Shown here: positions 1-9,904 of the stretch, one piece after another
Layout: each line of letters begins with the position of its first letter
Position numbering within the stretch: the first letter of the stretch is position 1
Assembly (NCBI RefSeq): GCF_024586455.1
Contig: NC_065921.1
Coordinates: 73,675,865-73,739,864, forward strand
Source: Bactrocera neohumeralis
Lineage: Eukaryota > Arthropoda > Insecta > Diptera > Tephritidae
Direction of reading: 5' to 3'
DNA: 64,000 nucleotides
The notes under the pieces: generated by a model
Database searches by the model: none
The model's input: the letters and a program-made list of their open reading frames with translations, nothing else
What the model was told of the DNA's origin: nothing
Position numbers and translations under genes: made by a program

Positions 1-153
1 TAGCTGCCTGCCGACATCGGTGATGCGTAGCCATTCGACATATTCGCGCTGTAGCTGTGGTTCTGTGAACCCGGTGATGGGCTCAATGGTGGCGCTGAAC
101 TGGGCACACTACCCGGACTAGAGGTGGAAATCCATTCCTCGTTACTTGGAGGA
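1..153 (-). CDS. EcR: Ecdysone receptor, isoform A-specific exon (partial, continues left)
   Basis: EcR is the nuclear receptor for 20-hydroxyecdysone; with Ultraspiracle it binds ecdysone response elements in the nucleus. This exon encodes about 50 residues of the A-isoform amino-terminal region. It opens after a clean acceptor (TTTGCAG, intron end at 154) and stays open to the window edge, so the zinc fingers lie outside. Seen: the translation contains EEWIS, then PGSVPSSAPPLSPSPGSQNH and MSNGYASPMSAGSY. These match the D. melanogaster EcR-A segment just upstream of the common DNA-binding-domain exon almost residue for residue. Reading phase fits the exon at 268: its last two bases (TG) plus the first T here form a Cys codon. 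The Ser/Pro-rich block is the conserved end of the A-specific activation/repression region. Assignment to EcR is very secure; isoform A follows from the neighbouring exon. Confidence 0.96.
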
Positions 154-267
154 CTGCAAAACAAATAGGTGAAGGTGCCAATATGTAACATAAGCAAGCA
201 AGAAAAGTTGTACAATCGACAATAAACATAACAAGGTCAACGCGGAAAAGTAATAAACTGTACTCAC
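154..267 (-). other. EcR: EcR intron between two A-specific exons
   Basis: A 114-bp phase-2 intron. On the minus strand it starts with GTGAGT (267 to 262) after exon base 268 and ends with TTTGCAG (bases 160 to 154). Joining the flanking exons keeps one reading frame across the conserved RLE...EEW region. Reading through the intron instead meets TGA directly after the Trp codon at the donor, so splicing is required. Confidence 0.93.
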
Positions 268-1385
268 CATTCCAAACGGGCGCGCTTGGGTACAAAGACC
301 AGATGTCCATTGGCAGTGCCGCTGGCATTACCGCCAGCAGCTGCCGCGGAAGAGGATGATGCCGTTGCGCTGTGATTGCCGCCAGTTGTGATCACCAAAG
401 TGCCGCCGCCCGCAACGCCGCTGGACGTGGAAGCGGCGCCGGAAACACCACCAGCCGCAGCAGTACCACCGCCGCCACCAACAACTAGATTTATGGTGTT
501 CACATTATTTAGCGGACTCACAGCTATTGTTGTTGCATTGCTCACTGTGGCAGAAGACTTATTGGCAGCAACGGAAATGGAAGTACCGCTAGATGAGGAT
601 GCCGTTGACGGCAGTGTGCTGACAGTCAGTGCGATTATATTGTTGCTGTTGGTCACAGCATTGTTGTTGTTGTGGCCTGTATTGCCGTGATTGTTATTGC
701 TATTGTTGCTGTTGCTTAGAGTATTATTATTGCTGTTACGATTAATGCTAGTATTGCTGAAGTTGCTGTGAGAACTACTACTGTTAACGGCCGTCAGTGA
801 CGCTGGCGTCGGTGCCGCCACTGCCGTTGCCGACGCTGAGTTATGCTTCGTCAACGCAATGACGTCGTGCAGCGGTTCCGTTTTAATGGCAGTCGAAATG
901 ATTTTAATTTTCTCCTCCACCGATGCGGCCAATACATTCGTTATGATTGTGGGCTTCTCACCCAACGTAATGCTGGTGGCATTGTGATTGTTGTTGTTGG
1001 CATGCAGACGTTGTTGATGGTGTGTGACATGCGTTTGCCGCGGCTGATGGATGAGTGTACGTTGTTGCTGCTGCTGTTGCTGTTGGTGGAGACCATTCAA
1101 ATCGAGCGCATTACTCACTTCGCCGCTGGCGATGGCGGCGACGCTGAGTAGATGCGTTGCCGCTATGGTGGCCGGTGGCTGATTGACGCCGGCCGCAGCG
1201 GCAGCGGCTGCAGCTGCCAATTGTTGTTGCAGCAGAATGTGACTGGGTATGATGGTGGTAGCGGTAGTGGCAGCGCTGCTAGTCGACGTTTGCGTCGCTG
1301 TTTTGGCATGCGACGTCGACGCTGACGACGTGGATTGCTGTTGAGATTGTTGCTGTTGCTGTTGTTGCACATTTAAGCGATACAT
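268..1385 (-). CDS. EcR: Ecdysone receptor isoform A, N-terminal exon with start codon
   Basis: Encodes the first 372 residues of the EcR-A amino terminus, an isoform-specific transcriptional-modulation domain with no enzymatic fold. The full exon is 268-1412; ATG is at 1385-1383 and translation begins MYRLNVQQQ. Seen, by residue: poly-Gln near 7-20; SHILLQQQLA at about 48-57, identical to Drosophila EcR-A, then an Ala run; a second Gln run at about 101-108; the conserved block IKTEPLHDVI at about 167-176 (IKIEPMPDVI in Drosophila), which contains a psi-K-x-E sumoylation-type motif; long Asn/Ser/Thr-rich filler; and ANGHLVFVPKRARLE at the end, matching Drosophila ANGHLVLVPNKRPRLD. Drosophila's whole A-specific region is about 197 residues; here at least 423 precede the common exons, so low-complexity inserts roughly double it. 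The frame is open for nine codons upstream of ATG to the acceptor, so an upstream coding exon is not excluded, but the first ATG has a fly-like AAC context. Antisense open frames here are codon-bias shadows. Confidence 0.96.
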
Positions 1386-1412
1386 GTTGGGTTGCAAGCA
1401 ACTGGTGTTTGA
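1386..1412 (-). other. EcR: 5'-UTR part of EcR-A exon 2 and its splice acceptor
   Basis: Immediately upstream of the ATG the minus strand shows TTTTCTTAG at 1421-1413, preceded by a T-rich tract, a good acceptor. The exon therefore begins at 1412 and has 27 nt before ATG. A TAG stop falls on the intron side of the junction, so any further coding sequence would have to come from an upstream exon. Drosophila EcR-A likewise has untranslated leader exons far upstream. None could be placed with certainty here. Confidence 0.75.
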
Positions 1413-1930
1413 CTAAGAAAATATTCGATGATGTGTGACAATATTGTATTGTTGTTGTTGTATGACGCCAAATTCGCTTGCGGCCCGCCAGCAAGCGATT
1501 TTCACATGTGTTCGGTTTCAATACGGCGTTTTGTTGTTGCGCATTTTGCGGTTATTGCATACGGGATTGCTGGCAACAGACGAACTTCGCGCAACATTTG
1601 CTTGCCATTCTTGCCACATTTACATTTTCGTTGCAAGCAAGTAATGTACATTAATTTGTTGGATTAAATATTTGTGGCAACAACGGTTACAGCACACAAG
1701 CGCATATAATTTACCGTTAATTTTTTCTGCGGTAAGCTGAAAGAAGAAAATTATTTGTTGTTTAATAGAGAAAAAACATGATTTTCAGAACTTTTGTTTT
1801 AAATAAAAACGAGTTACTAAACGTTTTGTATCTTTAGACCCCAATCTCAACACCAGTCTCAACCCTAATAGTACTAGGTTAACGAGAGTTCATAAATTGA
1901 AGGTAGTTCGAATGATCCGCCTTGGCTCGA
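1413..1930 (-). other. Intronic DNA upstream of the EcR-A start exon
   Basis: Presumed last part of the EcR-A leader intron. It starts at the acceptor and is AT-rich beyond about 1630. I see no gene, tRNA or strong terminal repeat in it. Confidence 0.5.
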
Positions 1931-1987
1931 TTATGTACTATTTGGTTCCATAACATGTTGCCATATTGAAGGTAATATCCCAATACC

Positions 1988-2199
1988 ACTCTGATGGAAA
2001 CCCTCAGCCTCAACGGCGGAAATTTGAAAGAAATCACAAGGTTTTGTTAAGACGAAGTTTTCACTTTCAATCATTAACGTTAGACAGGAATAGACTCTGA
2101 TGGAAACCCTTATCCTCAACGGCGGAAATTTGAACGAAATCACAAGGTTTTGTTAAGACGAAGTTTTCACTTTCAATCATTAACGTTAGACAGGAATAG
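1988..2199. repeat. Tandem duplication, 106-bp unit x2
   Basis: Two adjacent copies beginning ACTCTGATGGAAACCC at 1988 and 2094, differing at only a few bases. It duplicates the 3' coding part of the mariner relic and is not a feature of intact mariners, so it arose after insertion. Confidence 0.9.
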
Positions 2200-2213
2200 A
2201 TAGCATGTAATCA

Positions 2214-2390
2214 CTTGGTACCAGAACCGGACCATAAGGTTTACGCATAAGAACCTCCCAACCAAGCTTCCGGAGCTTCTAATAGTAATCGATGTCCAAA
2301 ACTTGGTACCAGATCCCAACCATAAGGTAGATGCATAAAACCCTCCCAACCAAGCTTCCGGAACTTCTAGTCGTAATCGAAATTTGTGAC
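2214..2390. repeat. Tandem duplication, 88-bp unit x2
   Basis: Copies start CTTGGTACCAGA at 2214 and 2302. The two units are more diverged than the 106-bp pair. They duplicate the mariner segment corresponding to the region between the second and third catalytic residues (RSSGSLVGR repeated in translation). Confidence 0.85.
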
Positions 2391-2924
2391 CTGACGATGT
2401 CCTGATATGGAACACAATTCTTCTCCCATTGTTCAAAACTGGTCGCTCCTGAGATGGTCGGATTGTTGACAATAAAGGTCCGAAATGAAAGTTTGGCCAT
2501 TAGGGGACTGGCTCATAGTAGATGCTTCACTGCCAATTCCACCAAACACACAACAAATCCTTTCTGGAAACCTTGCTGGTCATTCAGGACTTAGCCACCG
2601 TTTGTGACGGCTCATCGCAACTCGATCACGACCATTTCCGCTTGACGTTGTCGTAAGTGAACCGCTTTTCACACCAGATGGTTACTGGTTCCGAAATGAA
2701 TCGTTTTTATTACCATTCAACAGTGATTCGAAAATGGAAATTCGGTAGAAAAGATTGGTTTGTGTAAACTTGTGTGGTACCCTTAGGTTTCGAGATCATT
2801 ATGCAACTTTGACATCAAAATTACGGGAACGGAATCGACAAAACGAAAATTGAAGCTGTTAAATTATCATGTCATAAACACTAATCATATTTTCAGAAAC
2901 CTGGCGTCTCTTTGAAGGTTTCCA

Positions 2925-3545
2925 TCTTTGACGTGTTCCCAAATAATACTGAGCCAAGCAAAAATAAAATTGTCTGAGGAATTTTCTACAAAATTACAGA
3001 TTTTTTTTTTAATGAAAACGCAGTTTTATTGTAAGGAAATGGTTAGAAATGAATTATTCAAAGTATTGACCATCGTTAGTCAAAACTTCTGCCTATTTTT
3101 CTGGCAAAGCTCGATTTTATTTATGGTAAAACTGTTCATCTTGTGATGTTATTCAAGAATCACGCAATTTTTCGATGTCGTCTTGTGAGTGAAACTGCTT
3201 CTGAGCCAGACCATCTGACACCGAACGAAACAAACAATAATCGTACTGTGCAATATCTAGGAATTCCTATTTAAACGTTTCCAGTTGGGTTTTAACGGCA
3301 ACGAAAGGCCGAGCGTAGTCACGCAGTTGGATCACTCTTTTCTGACTTCCCTGGTATCGAGGGTATAAGGAACTCAAGTTCCTTGTTTCTGAGCAATTCT
3401 CAGCGTATGTAGTCGCTTTAGAGTAGTCTTCTTGCGTTTGACATGAATCCTCATCAAGCTACGTCTCCAATTTACCGTCTTCGAAGGCTTTAGGTGTTTG
3501 GCCTTCATTCACTCGGCTGATCGTTAATATCGAAATCGCTGTCTT
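2925..3545 (-). mobile_element. Second mariner relic, C-terminal two-thirds
   Basis: A different mariner lineage from its left neighbour. Minus-strand translation shows FKDSDFDINDQPSE (family FKSGDFDIxDxxRSGRP), a gap, then TQLETFK, DIAQYDYCLFRSVSDGLAQK (family DIAPSDYYLFRSMxHGLAxQ) and SQDDIEK...LTNDGQYFE with stop at 3054-3056. Multiple stops; the second catalytic region is not recognisable. No terminal repeats found. It abuts the plus-strand mariner at 3568. Confidence 0.7.
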
Positions 3546-3567
3546 TGAAGCGATGAAAGCAATCATG

Positions 3568-4499
3568 GCGGAAAGTAATAGGACTGATTTTCTTCCACCG
3601 CGACTGCAATTCGGAACGTGCGCGCACCGACTGGATTCGGTAGAGGGCGTTCTTAGCTAACGAGCGGCTGGTCAGTTGTTTCTGAGCACCTGGAGAGTCA
3701 GGACAAAACTTTTTCGCGCGACGTATTTATGTGACTGTGCAAGCCGAAAATGCAGCGTTCGTTAGAGCAGAGGTACGCGATTAAATTCTGTTTGAAACTC
3801 GGTAAATCTGCGACAGAGACGTTTGATTTGATCACGCAGGCTTACGCAGGTGTTACTTTAGCAAGAAGTGCTGTGTTACGGTAGCACGAGCCCTTTTTGG
3901 AGGGCCGGAAAGAGGTCGCTGATGAAGACCTGAAGAACATCAAAGATATCGTCCACTCTAAATTTGTTCCTCCAACACCAAGTTTTACGTGGAAGTCCTC
4001 AAGAGAGACGTTTGATTTGATCACGCAGGCTTACGCAAGTGTTACTTTAGCAAGAAGTGGTGTGTTACGGTAGCACGAGCCCTTTTTGGAGGGCCGGAAA
4101 GAGGTCGCTGATGAAGACCTGAAGAACATCAAAGATATCGTCCACTCTGAATTTGTTCCTCCAACGCCAAGTTTTACGTGGAAGTCCTCAAGAGAGAGCA
4201 TCTCAACGCTTCCGCAGCCGCCCTACAACCCAGATGTGACCATCGGACTTTGTTTGGTTCCTTGCCTGAAAAGGCCGATGAAAGACAAGCAATTTGAGAC
4301 GACAAGCAGCATGCAGCTCGGCTTTCAAAGCTATTCCGGAGAATGGTTTCTTCGATGCGCCTTCAATGCTTGGAAATCGCGCTGGCAGCGCTGCATCGAC
4401 GCAAAAGGAGCCTATTTTGAAAGTTTTCAAAGAATTGTAACGATTGGCTCAATATTTTTTTTAAATCGGCTTAGTCCTATTACTTTTCGGACAAACCCT
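3568..4499 (+). mobile_element. Mariner relic with both ends and a 189-bp internal duplication
   Basis: Right end is a terminal repeat reading TAAGGGTTTGTCCGAAAAGT inward from the TA at 4500-4501. The left end at 3568 keeps GGAAAGTAATAGGACTGA in inverted orientation. The transposase ATG is at 3750: MQRSLEQRYAIKFCLKLGKS, a typical mariner helix-turn-helix start. It is followed by ETFDLITQAYA and a frameshifted ...EGRKEVADED segment. The end encodes LPQPPYNPD...LKRPMKDKQFET and RWQRCIDAKGAYFE, the mariner C-terminus. The middle, with the first two catalytic residues, is deleted and replaced by a tandem 189-bp duplication (3821-4198). Confidence 0.85.
3821..4198. repeat. Tandem duplication, 189-bp unit x2, inside mariner
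   Basis: Copies begin GTTTGATTTGATCACGCAGG at 3821 and 4010, nearly identical. The duplicated segment runs from the N-terminal helix-turn-helix coding region to the deletion joint (CAAGAGAGA), suggesting duplication through the short GAGA(G)AC homology at both borders. Confidence 0.92.
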
Positions 4500-4544
4500 T
4501 AGAGCATCACCTCCGTAAAATTGTTGAGGTTTTCAATGTGATGA

Positions 4545-4945
4545 TGTGATAGATGATTTCATCTATCTTGAAATCAGCCTTAACATCAACAATGTTAGTG
4601 TCGAAATCAACGCAGAATTCATCTTGCTAACAGGTGCTACTTTGGACTGAGTAGGCAATTGAGAAGTAAAGACCTCTCTCGACGAACAAAGGCCAAACTC
4701 CACCAGTCCCTCATTATTCACGTATTGCTATATGGTGTGGAGGCATGGACAATGACATCATCTGATGAGTCGGCTATAGGAGTGTTCGAAAGGCAAGTTT
4801 TGGGGAAGATTTATGGTGCTTTGCGCATTAGAAATGGCATGAAACGCAGTCGATGGAACGATGCGCTGTACGAGATATACGACAACGTTGACATAGTTCA
4901 GCGAATTAAGAGACGCTGGCTAGGTCATGTCGTTCCAATTCATTT
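4545..4945 (+). mobile_element. LINE family A fragment (RT C-terminal tail)
   Basis: Fragment of the commonest non-LTR retrotransposon in the window. Seen: DDFIYLEISLN (family DxFVYLG motif), then LRSKDLSRRTKAKLHQSL, YGVEAWTM, FERQVLGKIYGALRI and DALYEIYDNVDIVQRIKRRW, the region after the RT thumb. It breaks off where the family continues with GHVVRM. 5'- and 3'-truncated. Confidence 0.85.
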
Positions 4946-6565
4946 GTCTGTTTTTTTTTTACTAAGGATATCTAATATTTATGTCTCACGACCATCTCTC
5001 TCACCAAATGCCAAATGCACGCACATTTTTTCTTCACATTAGGAGTTCACACTTTTCTATTATTTGTGTATAAATATATACAAGGAAATATATGCTAGAG
5101 GAACGAGTGAATGTCGGAAGGTCACTTAATTAATATAACTCAAGTATTTACCCTATTTATTTGCCGATACAAATGTAGCAGTCAGTTATATACAATAATT
5201 AGGTCATTGCGTTCATCTATCAAAAGTCAGCAGACACAGGGTTGCAATATCCGATAGATACGCAACAGCTATATACACACTCAATTGTATGTATGTAAAA
5301 GAGGCATTTACCTCACACAGCTCCTGACAAGCCACGAAAATTCCGCTCCCTCACTCAACCCAACACTTTTATTTACTTTATTTTGACCATACACAAGCGC
5401 CTTACCAACACACATTCAAAATTCTGCAATCTCACAGACAAATTTTCACAGCGCCATATACTTAACGGTTATACGTTTTCATTTCACCTATTCTGTTATG
5501 CACTTTTATATGCCTTTCACCCAACTACCCATGCACATAGCCGTCTCCCTATGTCAACAACCCACATTAAGAAAATAAAAAAAAAAAAAGTTAACGGCTT
5601 ACGTCGCCATTGCTGCAGCCTCAAGGATTCCAGGTCAACAAATTTTCGCCGATTACATAGGCCGGAAAATGTGCAGCGCAAGTGCGTGTTGGCTGTGTAG
5701 TCGGGGCGTTGCTGCACTAGAGCAAGGCACCGAATAGAGGCATTCGTAGTGTTCGTGAACCTTCGTTTTATAGTCGGCGCATTATGCACTCGTTCAGTAG
5801 TTCATCGCTTTTTTTATTGAATCAACTTCGCACCAACCACCTAAAGCCATACTCAGCCTGTCTAGCCTTCGCTTTCGATTGTTTTCTCCCATTGCAAGCG
5901 TGCATATGTGTTCGTGTTGTCATGTCATCACTATTTCTATTTTATTGCCTGCTTCAGCTCATTTCTCTCACATGTGTATGCTCACACTGCAATTTTATCA
6001 CCCTCCCACAACGCTTAGCGCTTGCTCTTTCCACATTGCACTCGTTTATGCTCCGTTACTCGTTTATGCAATCGTCGCCTTTATTGTCGTCATCACTCGA
6101 CTAGTAGTTACAAGTCCTACAATTGAAATTCGGCAACGCCTTGCAAATAAGAAGCTTCTATCACTCTTTCCCTCCTACGTGGTACATTCCCATAATATTG
6201 CATTGCTTTGCTCTCTTCGGCTATGTGTACAGAGATATGGGAGCGGCAGAAGTTCGACACCCGGAAATGGCATTGAAATTTCACTTAACTTTTCCGCAAT
6301 GATACCAGTGACCCGAACGTGAGTTTGCCAACATGAAAGTGACCAAAGCACCACTTAAGTAAGTGAAATTACTAATTCTGGTGCGTACGTGGCTTGACGG
6401 CAGAGTTGCAGTGTGTAACATATTGCAGAGTTGTATTCGACCATCACGTGTGTGACGATGATAATCTAATAACACTTGATGAAGAAAGGACCTTGTCGTA
6501 GTGACACATTCGAACAGAGTAAATGCTATAATTGGTGGTTTTACGATGGTCTAGTTTAAAGCTTA
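4946..6565. other. Non-coding DNA, no recognisable repeat
   Basis: AT-rich, with an A-tract near 5576-5589 and fly-like T/C-rich leader-type sequence at 5780-6100. Open frames here lack homology that I can see and have no codon structure. It may be EcR-A intron; no function assigned. Confidence 0.4.
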
Positions 6566-7085
6566 AGATGATTGGCTAAAAGTCCAAATTTTGACGAACA
6601 AAGACCAAATTTTACAAGTCACTCATCATCCCCGTATATGGAGCAGAAACACGGACGATGTCAATATCTGATGAGTCGGCGTTACCAGTTTTCAAGAGAA
6701 AGGTTCTGCGAAAGATTTATGGTCCTTTGCGGATTGGCAAGAGCGAATACCACAGTCGATGGATCGATGAGCTTTACAAGTTATACGCGACATTGATATA
6801 GTTCAGCGAATCAAGAAACAGCGGCTAAGCTGGCTAAGTCATGTCGTCCGAATGAATGAAAACACTCTAGCTCTAAGAGTATTCAACGGAGTACCCGCTA
6901 GGGTAAGCAGAGGAAGAGGAAGACCTCCACTCCGTTGGAAAGGCCAGGTGAAGAAAGACCTGCCTACACTTCGAATCTCCAATTGGCGCCACATAGCGAA
7001 AAAGAAGAACGATTGGCTTGCTGTTGTAAACTCAGCTATAACCGCGTAAGCTGTGCCTACGCCAATAAGGAAGAAGAATCAGCTC
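6566..7085 (+). mobile_element. LINE family A fragment with 3' tail
   Basis: Frameshifted copy carrying KSPNFDEQRPNFTSHSS and SRERFCERFMVLC in alternative frames of the KIYGPLR block, then ALRVFNGVPARVSRGRGRPP and LRWKGQVKKDLPTLRISNWR. It ends in the family's characteristic 3' tail CCTACGCCAATAAGGAAGAA at 7057-7076. The A-rich GAA-type tail marks a true 3' end; the 5' end is truncated. Confidence 0.9.
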
Positions 7086-7609
7086 CCAATAATTTAAAAC
7101 GGAGAAAACTTTCTGCGAAGTGTCTGTAATGATCGACTTAAAACTTTCACAAGACCTTCTTAGATATATCACCTTAGATGTTTATTAGTCTCTAGATCAT
7201 TACTAGTTTTAATCTACTTTCATAATAAAGTTTCTTGGTTTTTGGATTTGAGACTTTCAAGCTTCGCCAGTCATGTTTTTTCGGAGGTCTGTTATTGTTG
7301 CTGTTGCAACGCTCCGCTTCAGTGGTATGATTGCGGTAGATTGTCATCGAAATCATCTAAGGATAGGCCCAGGAAACGTACCGTTTCGACGGTGTCGGAC
7401 CATAGGGAGTAGGGTATTAGATGATAAGGTTCGCCGGACAAGCAAAAAGGTGGTTAGTGTCTTGCATGGACTCATTTTGGACATATATTTGGTAAGTCGT
7501 GGTTGATTATTGATAGGAGGAGTTTAACCTGCTAAAATATCAAGAACGAAGTTGCAGGGTTCACTATAGATTATTGTGGCAACTCGAGCTCTTCGTCTGC
7601 AATGGGTGG
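7086..7609. other. Unassigned DNA, possibly the far 3' part of the jockey-like element
   Basis: No gene. From about 7260 the sequence may be the decayed 3' end of the minus-strand jockey-like LINE that follows, but the similarity is too weak to assert. Confidence 0.3.
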
Positions 7610-8740
7610 TGGTTGCCATTTATAACGGCTCCACTGTAAATGAGAGCCAGTGCGAGTCTAAAGTTAGTAGCGTTTGAAGTCTGGTCGGCATACTGTTCGA
7701 TGCCGTCAACGTATTTGAGAAACGACCTCTTAACCAAGAAGTTAGCTCGGCTTCAAGCGAACGACTACAAGGATGGTTTCTGAGAAACTGCTTGGAGAGG
7801 AGCTCGTTATGTTCCGTAACCGAAAATACAGAAGGCCGCCTATGATAGTTCAACCAGAGTGCAGAATTGTGACACGATAGTCGAAGCTTCAGTCGTCTGC
7901 GTTTTACTGCATCCAGGCGACCATATCGATGCGGCGGCTGACCGATTGCCTTGTAAGTTGCCAACAACGTTTCTTTTTCTTTTCACCATGTGTTTCCGGA
8001 TAGCGACTTGATGATTTTTTGGGGCTACGTACTTTGACAGTTAATGCGGTTGTAAAATCTTAGGATCATTTACAGTCGGAATTTTAACGCCATCGACTGT
8101 AATGTAAAGGTCAAGTCTGTACCTTTATGTCTAGTTTATGAATATGGTCGCTGTGAATTTAGTGGAGGAGAGTGTCAAGCTCCTTGCAGAGAAAAAGCGA
8201 GAAAGATCGGAGAGATAGCCGCTTACTTTCGAGCACATGCCAAAGATTCCATTGCCCGATGCCAATATCGAGCAATCATCAGCGTACAAGGTGATGAAAA
8301 CTTCCTTTGGCGATTAAGGATATTTCGAAATATAGAAGTTCAACAGTATCGGGTAGAGGACTGTGGGATCGCATGTTTAATTCTTCTTAATTTGGAGTTT
8401 TGACCTCGAAACATTATCGACCACTCAGGTAGTTCACGGTCCACTCCTTCAACCCTGGAGGGGGCATTGATTGTTATGTGTCCTCAAGTAGCGTTGACTG
8501 TGCCAAAAACATATACTTTGACATGTCCAACGCTACGAGGATCGATCTCTCACAGGGAGGCCATGAGTTATCTGGGCGTTTATGACGCTAAGTACTCTGG
8601 TGGTGCTATGCACTTTGCGGAGCCAATCTGATGGTCTGCTAGACTCAGGTGATAAGTGAAAGTAGCAAGGCCTCAAGTGTCTTCACTACTGGGAAAAGGA
8701 GAGTCATCGGACGAAAATACTCCCCGTAACGATTAACGAC
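7610..8740 (-). mobile_element. Jockey-like LINE reverse transcriptase relic
   Basis: Minus-strand translation in broken frames gives LLNFYISKYPKSPKEVF, LYADDCSILASGNGI (the catalytic YADD box, intact, at 8275-8286), YLSDLSRFFSARSLTLSSTK and SFTVEPL...LATYKAIGQP. A longer continuous stretch includes TEHNELLSKQFLRNHPCSRS. These are the palm-to-thumb blocks of jockey-clade LINEs (YADDCTI, LSRFFxxRxLxLSxxKSxATLF, LATYKAIGRP, EHNELLSKQFL). Many stops; non-functional. Coordinates of both ends are approximate. Confidence 0.82.
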
Positions 8741-9639
8741 AAGCTTACTCCCGTTGAAATTTTTCAGAAATCGCAGGCATATTTGTAAGGAAGAGTACTG
8801 CGCTCACAAAGATTTCAGCTTTAATTTCCACTACCTTACACAAACTCGAACCTAACATATAGTCACATATATACATATTTGTATAAAAATATATAAATAT
8901 ATTATACCGACGACGGCCGCAGCTCATAGTGTGTAAGCTTACCCACGTACCCTTTAATTCTTTCAAAGACCTTTAGTTCACTTTTCACCTAAACCACAAA
9001 CATATGACAAGCACGCCCACTTTTTCAAGCTATGCATTTAAGCATATTATGTTTCAATGCCAACGCAAGCGAATTTAATGCCTAAGCCCAACAAATGCTT
9101 CAAATTCTATTCTCAAGCAAATTAACGAGTCTCAACGAAACCGTGAGTGTATACCGCACATATGTAAGGCCAAACACAATCCTGGACAGACATCAACCAA
9201 TATAAAAATAACCGCTTTAGTGCAGAAAGTTCAACAGCCTCGAGAAAGGTGAAAAGACCGTAATTGGTGCGCGAAAAGTTTTATTGGATTAGAAGGCAAG
9301 TGTGTAGTGGGAAAATGCAAGAAAATAAGTGAAATGCATAAACATATGTAGTGCGGCATGAAACAGCTGATGCAGTATGAGACCATGCGGGGAGAACCTT
9401 GGCGAATATGCTCGCACTTGTACAACCTGCCATGCCTATATATATTTTTGTTTTTGTAAGTACATAGTGCGCTGGTTGCAATGGTACTTAGAGAGGTTTC
9501 CAACAAAAAAAATTGGTTGAAACTACGCTTTGTAGGTATTGGGTGTAAAGCTCATACAAGAATATAGTTGACCTAATGGCTGTTTGTAACCCCTTAGATC
9601 TTTATCTATTCGTCTAACTGTTCTTGGTTTCGCTATATG
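8741..9639. other. Non-coding interval without recognisable repeats
   Basis: AT-rich DNA with a short TATATA tract near 8870-8900. No gene or terminal repeats seen. Confidence 0.4.
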
Positions 9640-9904
9640 GCATTAGAAAGGAGGAATCATGTGTAGAAAGTTCATGCAAGTGAGTAAAGTTCTCTGAGTT
9701 CACTTGGGAATGGCCAGAAACGATTATTTTACAGCTAACGACTGCCGGTCTTAGACCGAGTATCCTCTGTGTAGCCAAAAAAACATTCGTTTGAAGGCGA
9801 AACATCCTTGCGGGTTTCGGACACGCCACGCAAAAACGCTACCAATGAAAGGAAGAAGAAAAAGCCTCGGATGAGAGAAAATAATTCGAGCTGCAGAGCT
9901 GAAT
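9640..9904 (+). repeat. Dispersed repeat alpha, copy 1
   Basis: About 250 bp shared with 24035-24270. Common blocks include ATGTGTAGAAAGTTCATGCA-type sequence, ATGATTATTTTACA-type sequence, GTAGCCAAAAA...CATTCGTTTG, GCGAAACATCCTTGCG and CCAATGAAA...CGGATGAGAGAA. Both copies are followed directly by LINE family A sequence, so this may be a degenerate upstream part of that LINE or a separate repeat it hit. Confidence 0.7.

Larger units (their letters stand above)
1931..2840 (-). mobile_element. Degenerate mariner transposase relic with internal tandem duplications
   Basis: A cut-and-paste DNA transposon corpse of the mariner group resembling the SETMAR/cecropia-type transposase. Seen in shifting minus-strand frames: TSKVSRKDLLCVWWNWQ (the family's RKVLLCVWWDWQ block), YYEPVP, DLYCQQ-like and RIVFHxD-like pieces, then a C-terminal end FFQISAVEAEGFHQSG...LPSIWQHVMEPNST with its stop at 1931, which parallels FFANRDEGFYERG...LPSKWQQVVE. 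Stops and frameshifts are frequent and the catalytic Asp motifs are lost. Two unrelated tandem duplications sit inside it: unit 106 bp (1988-2199) and unit 88 bp (2214-2390). No terminal repeats were located. Confidence 0.75.

Noticed and set aside
376..690. Plus-strand open frame of about 104 codons opposite the EcR exon
   Set aside because: Antisense of Gln/Ala/Gly/Asn codon runs of EcR; no independent homology. The same applies to frames at 83-328 and 843-1151.
8275..8286. Intact YADD box suggesting a live reverse transcriptase
   Set aside because: Surrounding frames contain many stops and shifts, and the same is true of the intact YADD at 40307. The elements are dead.
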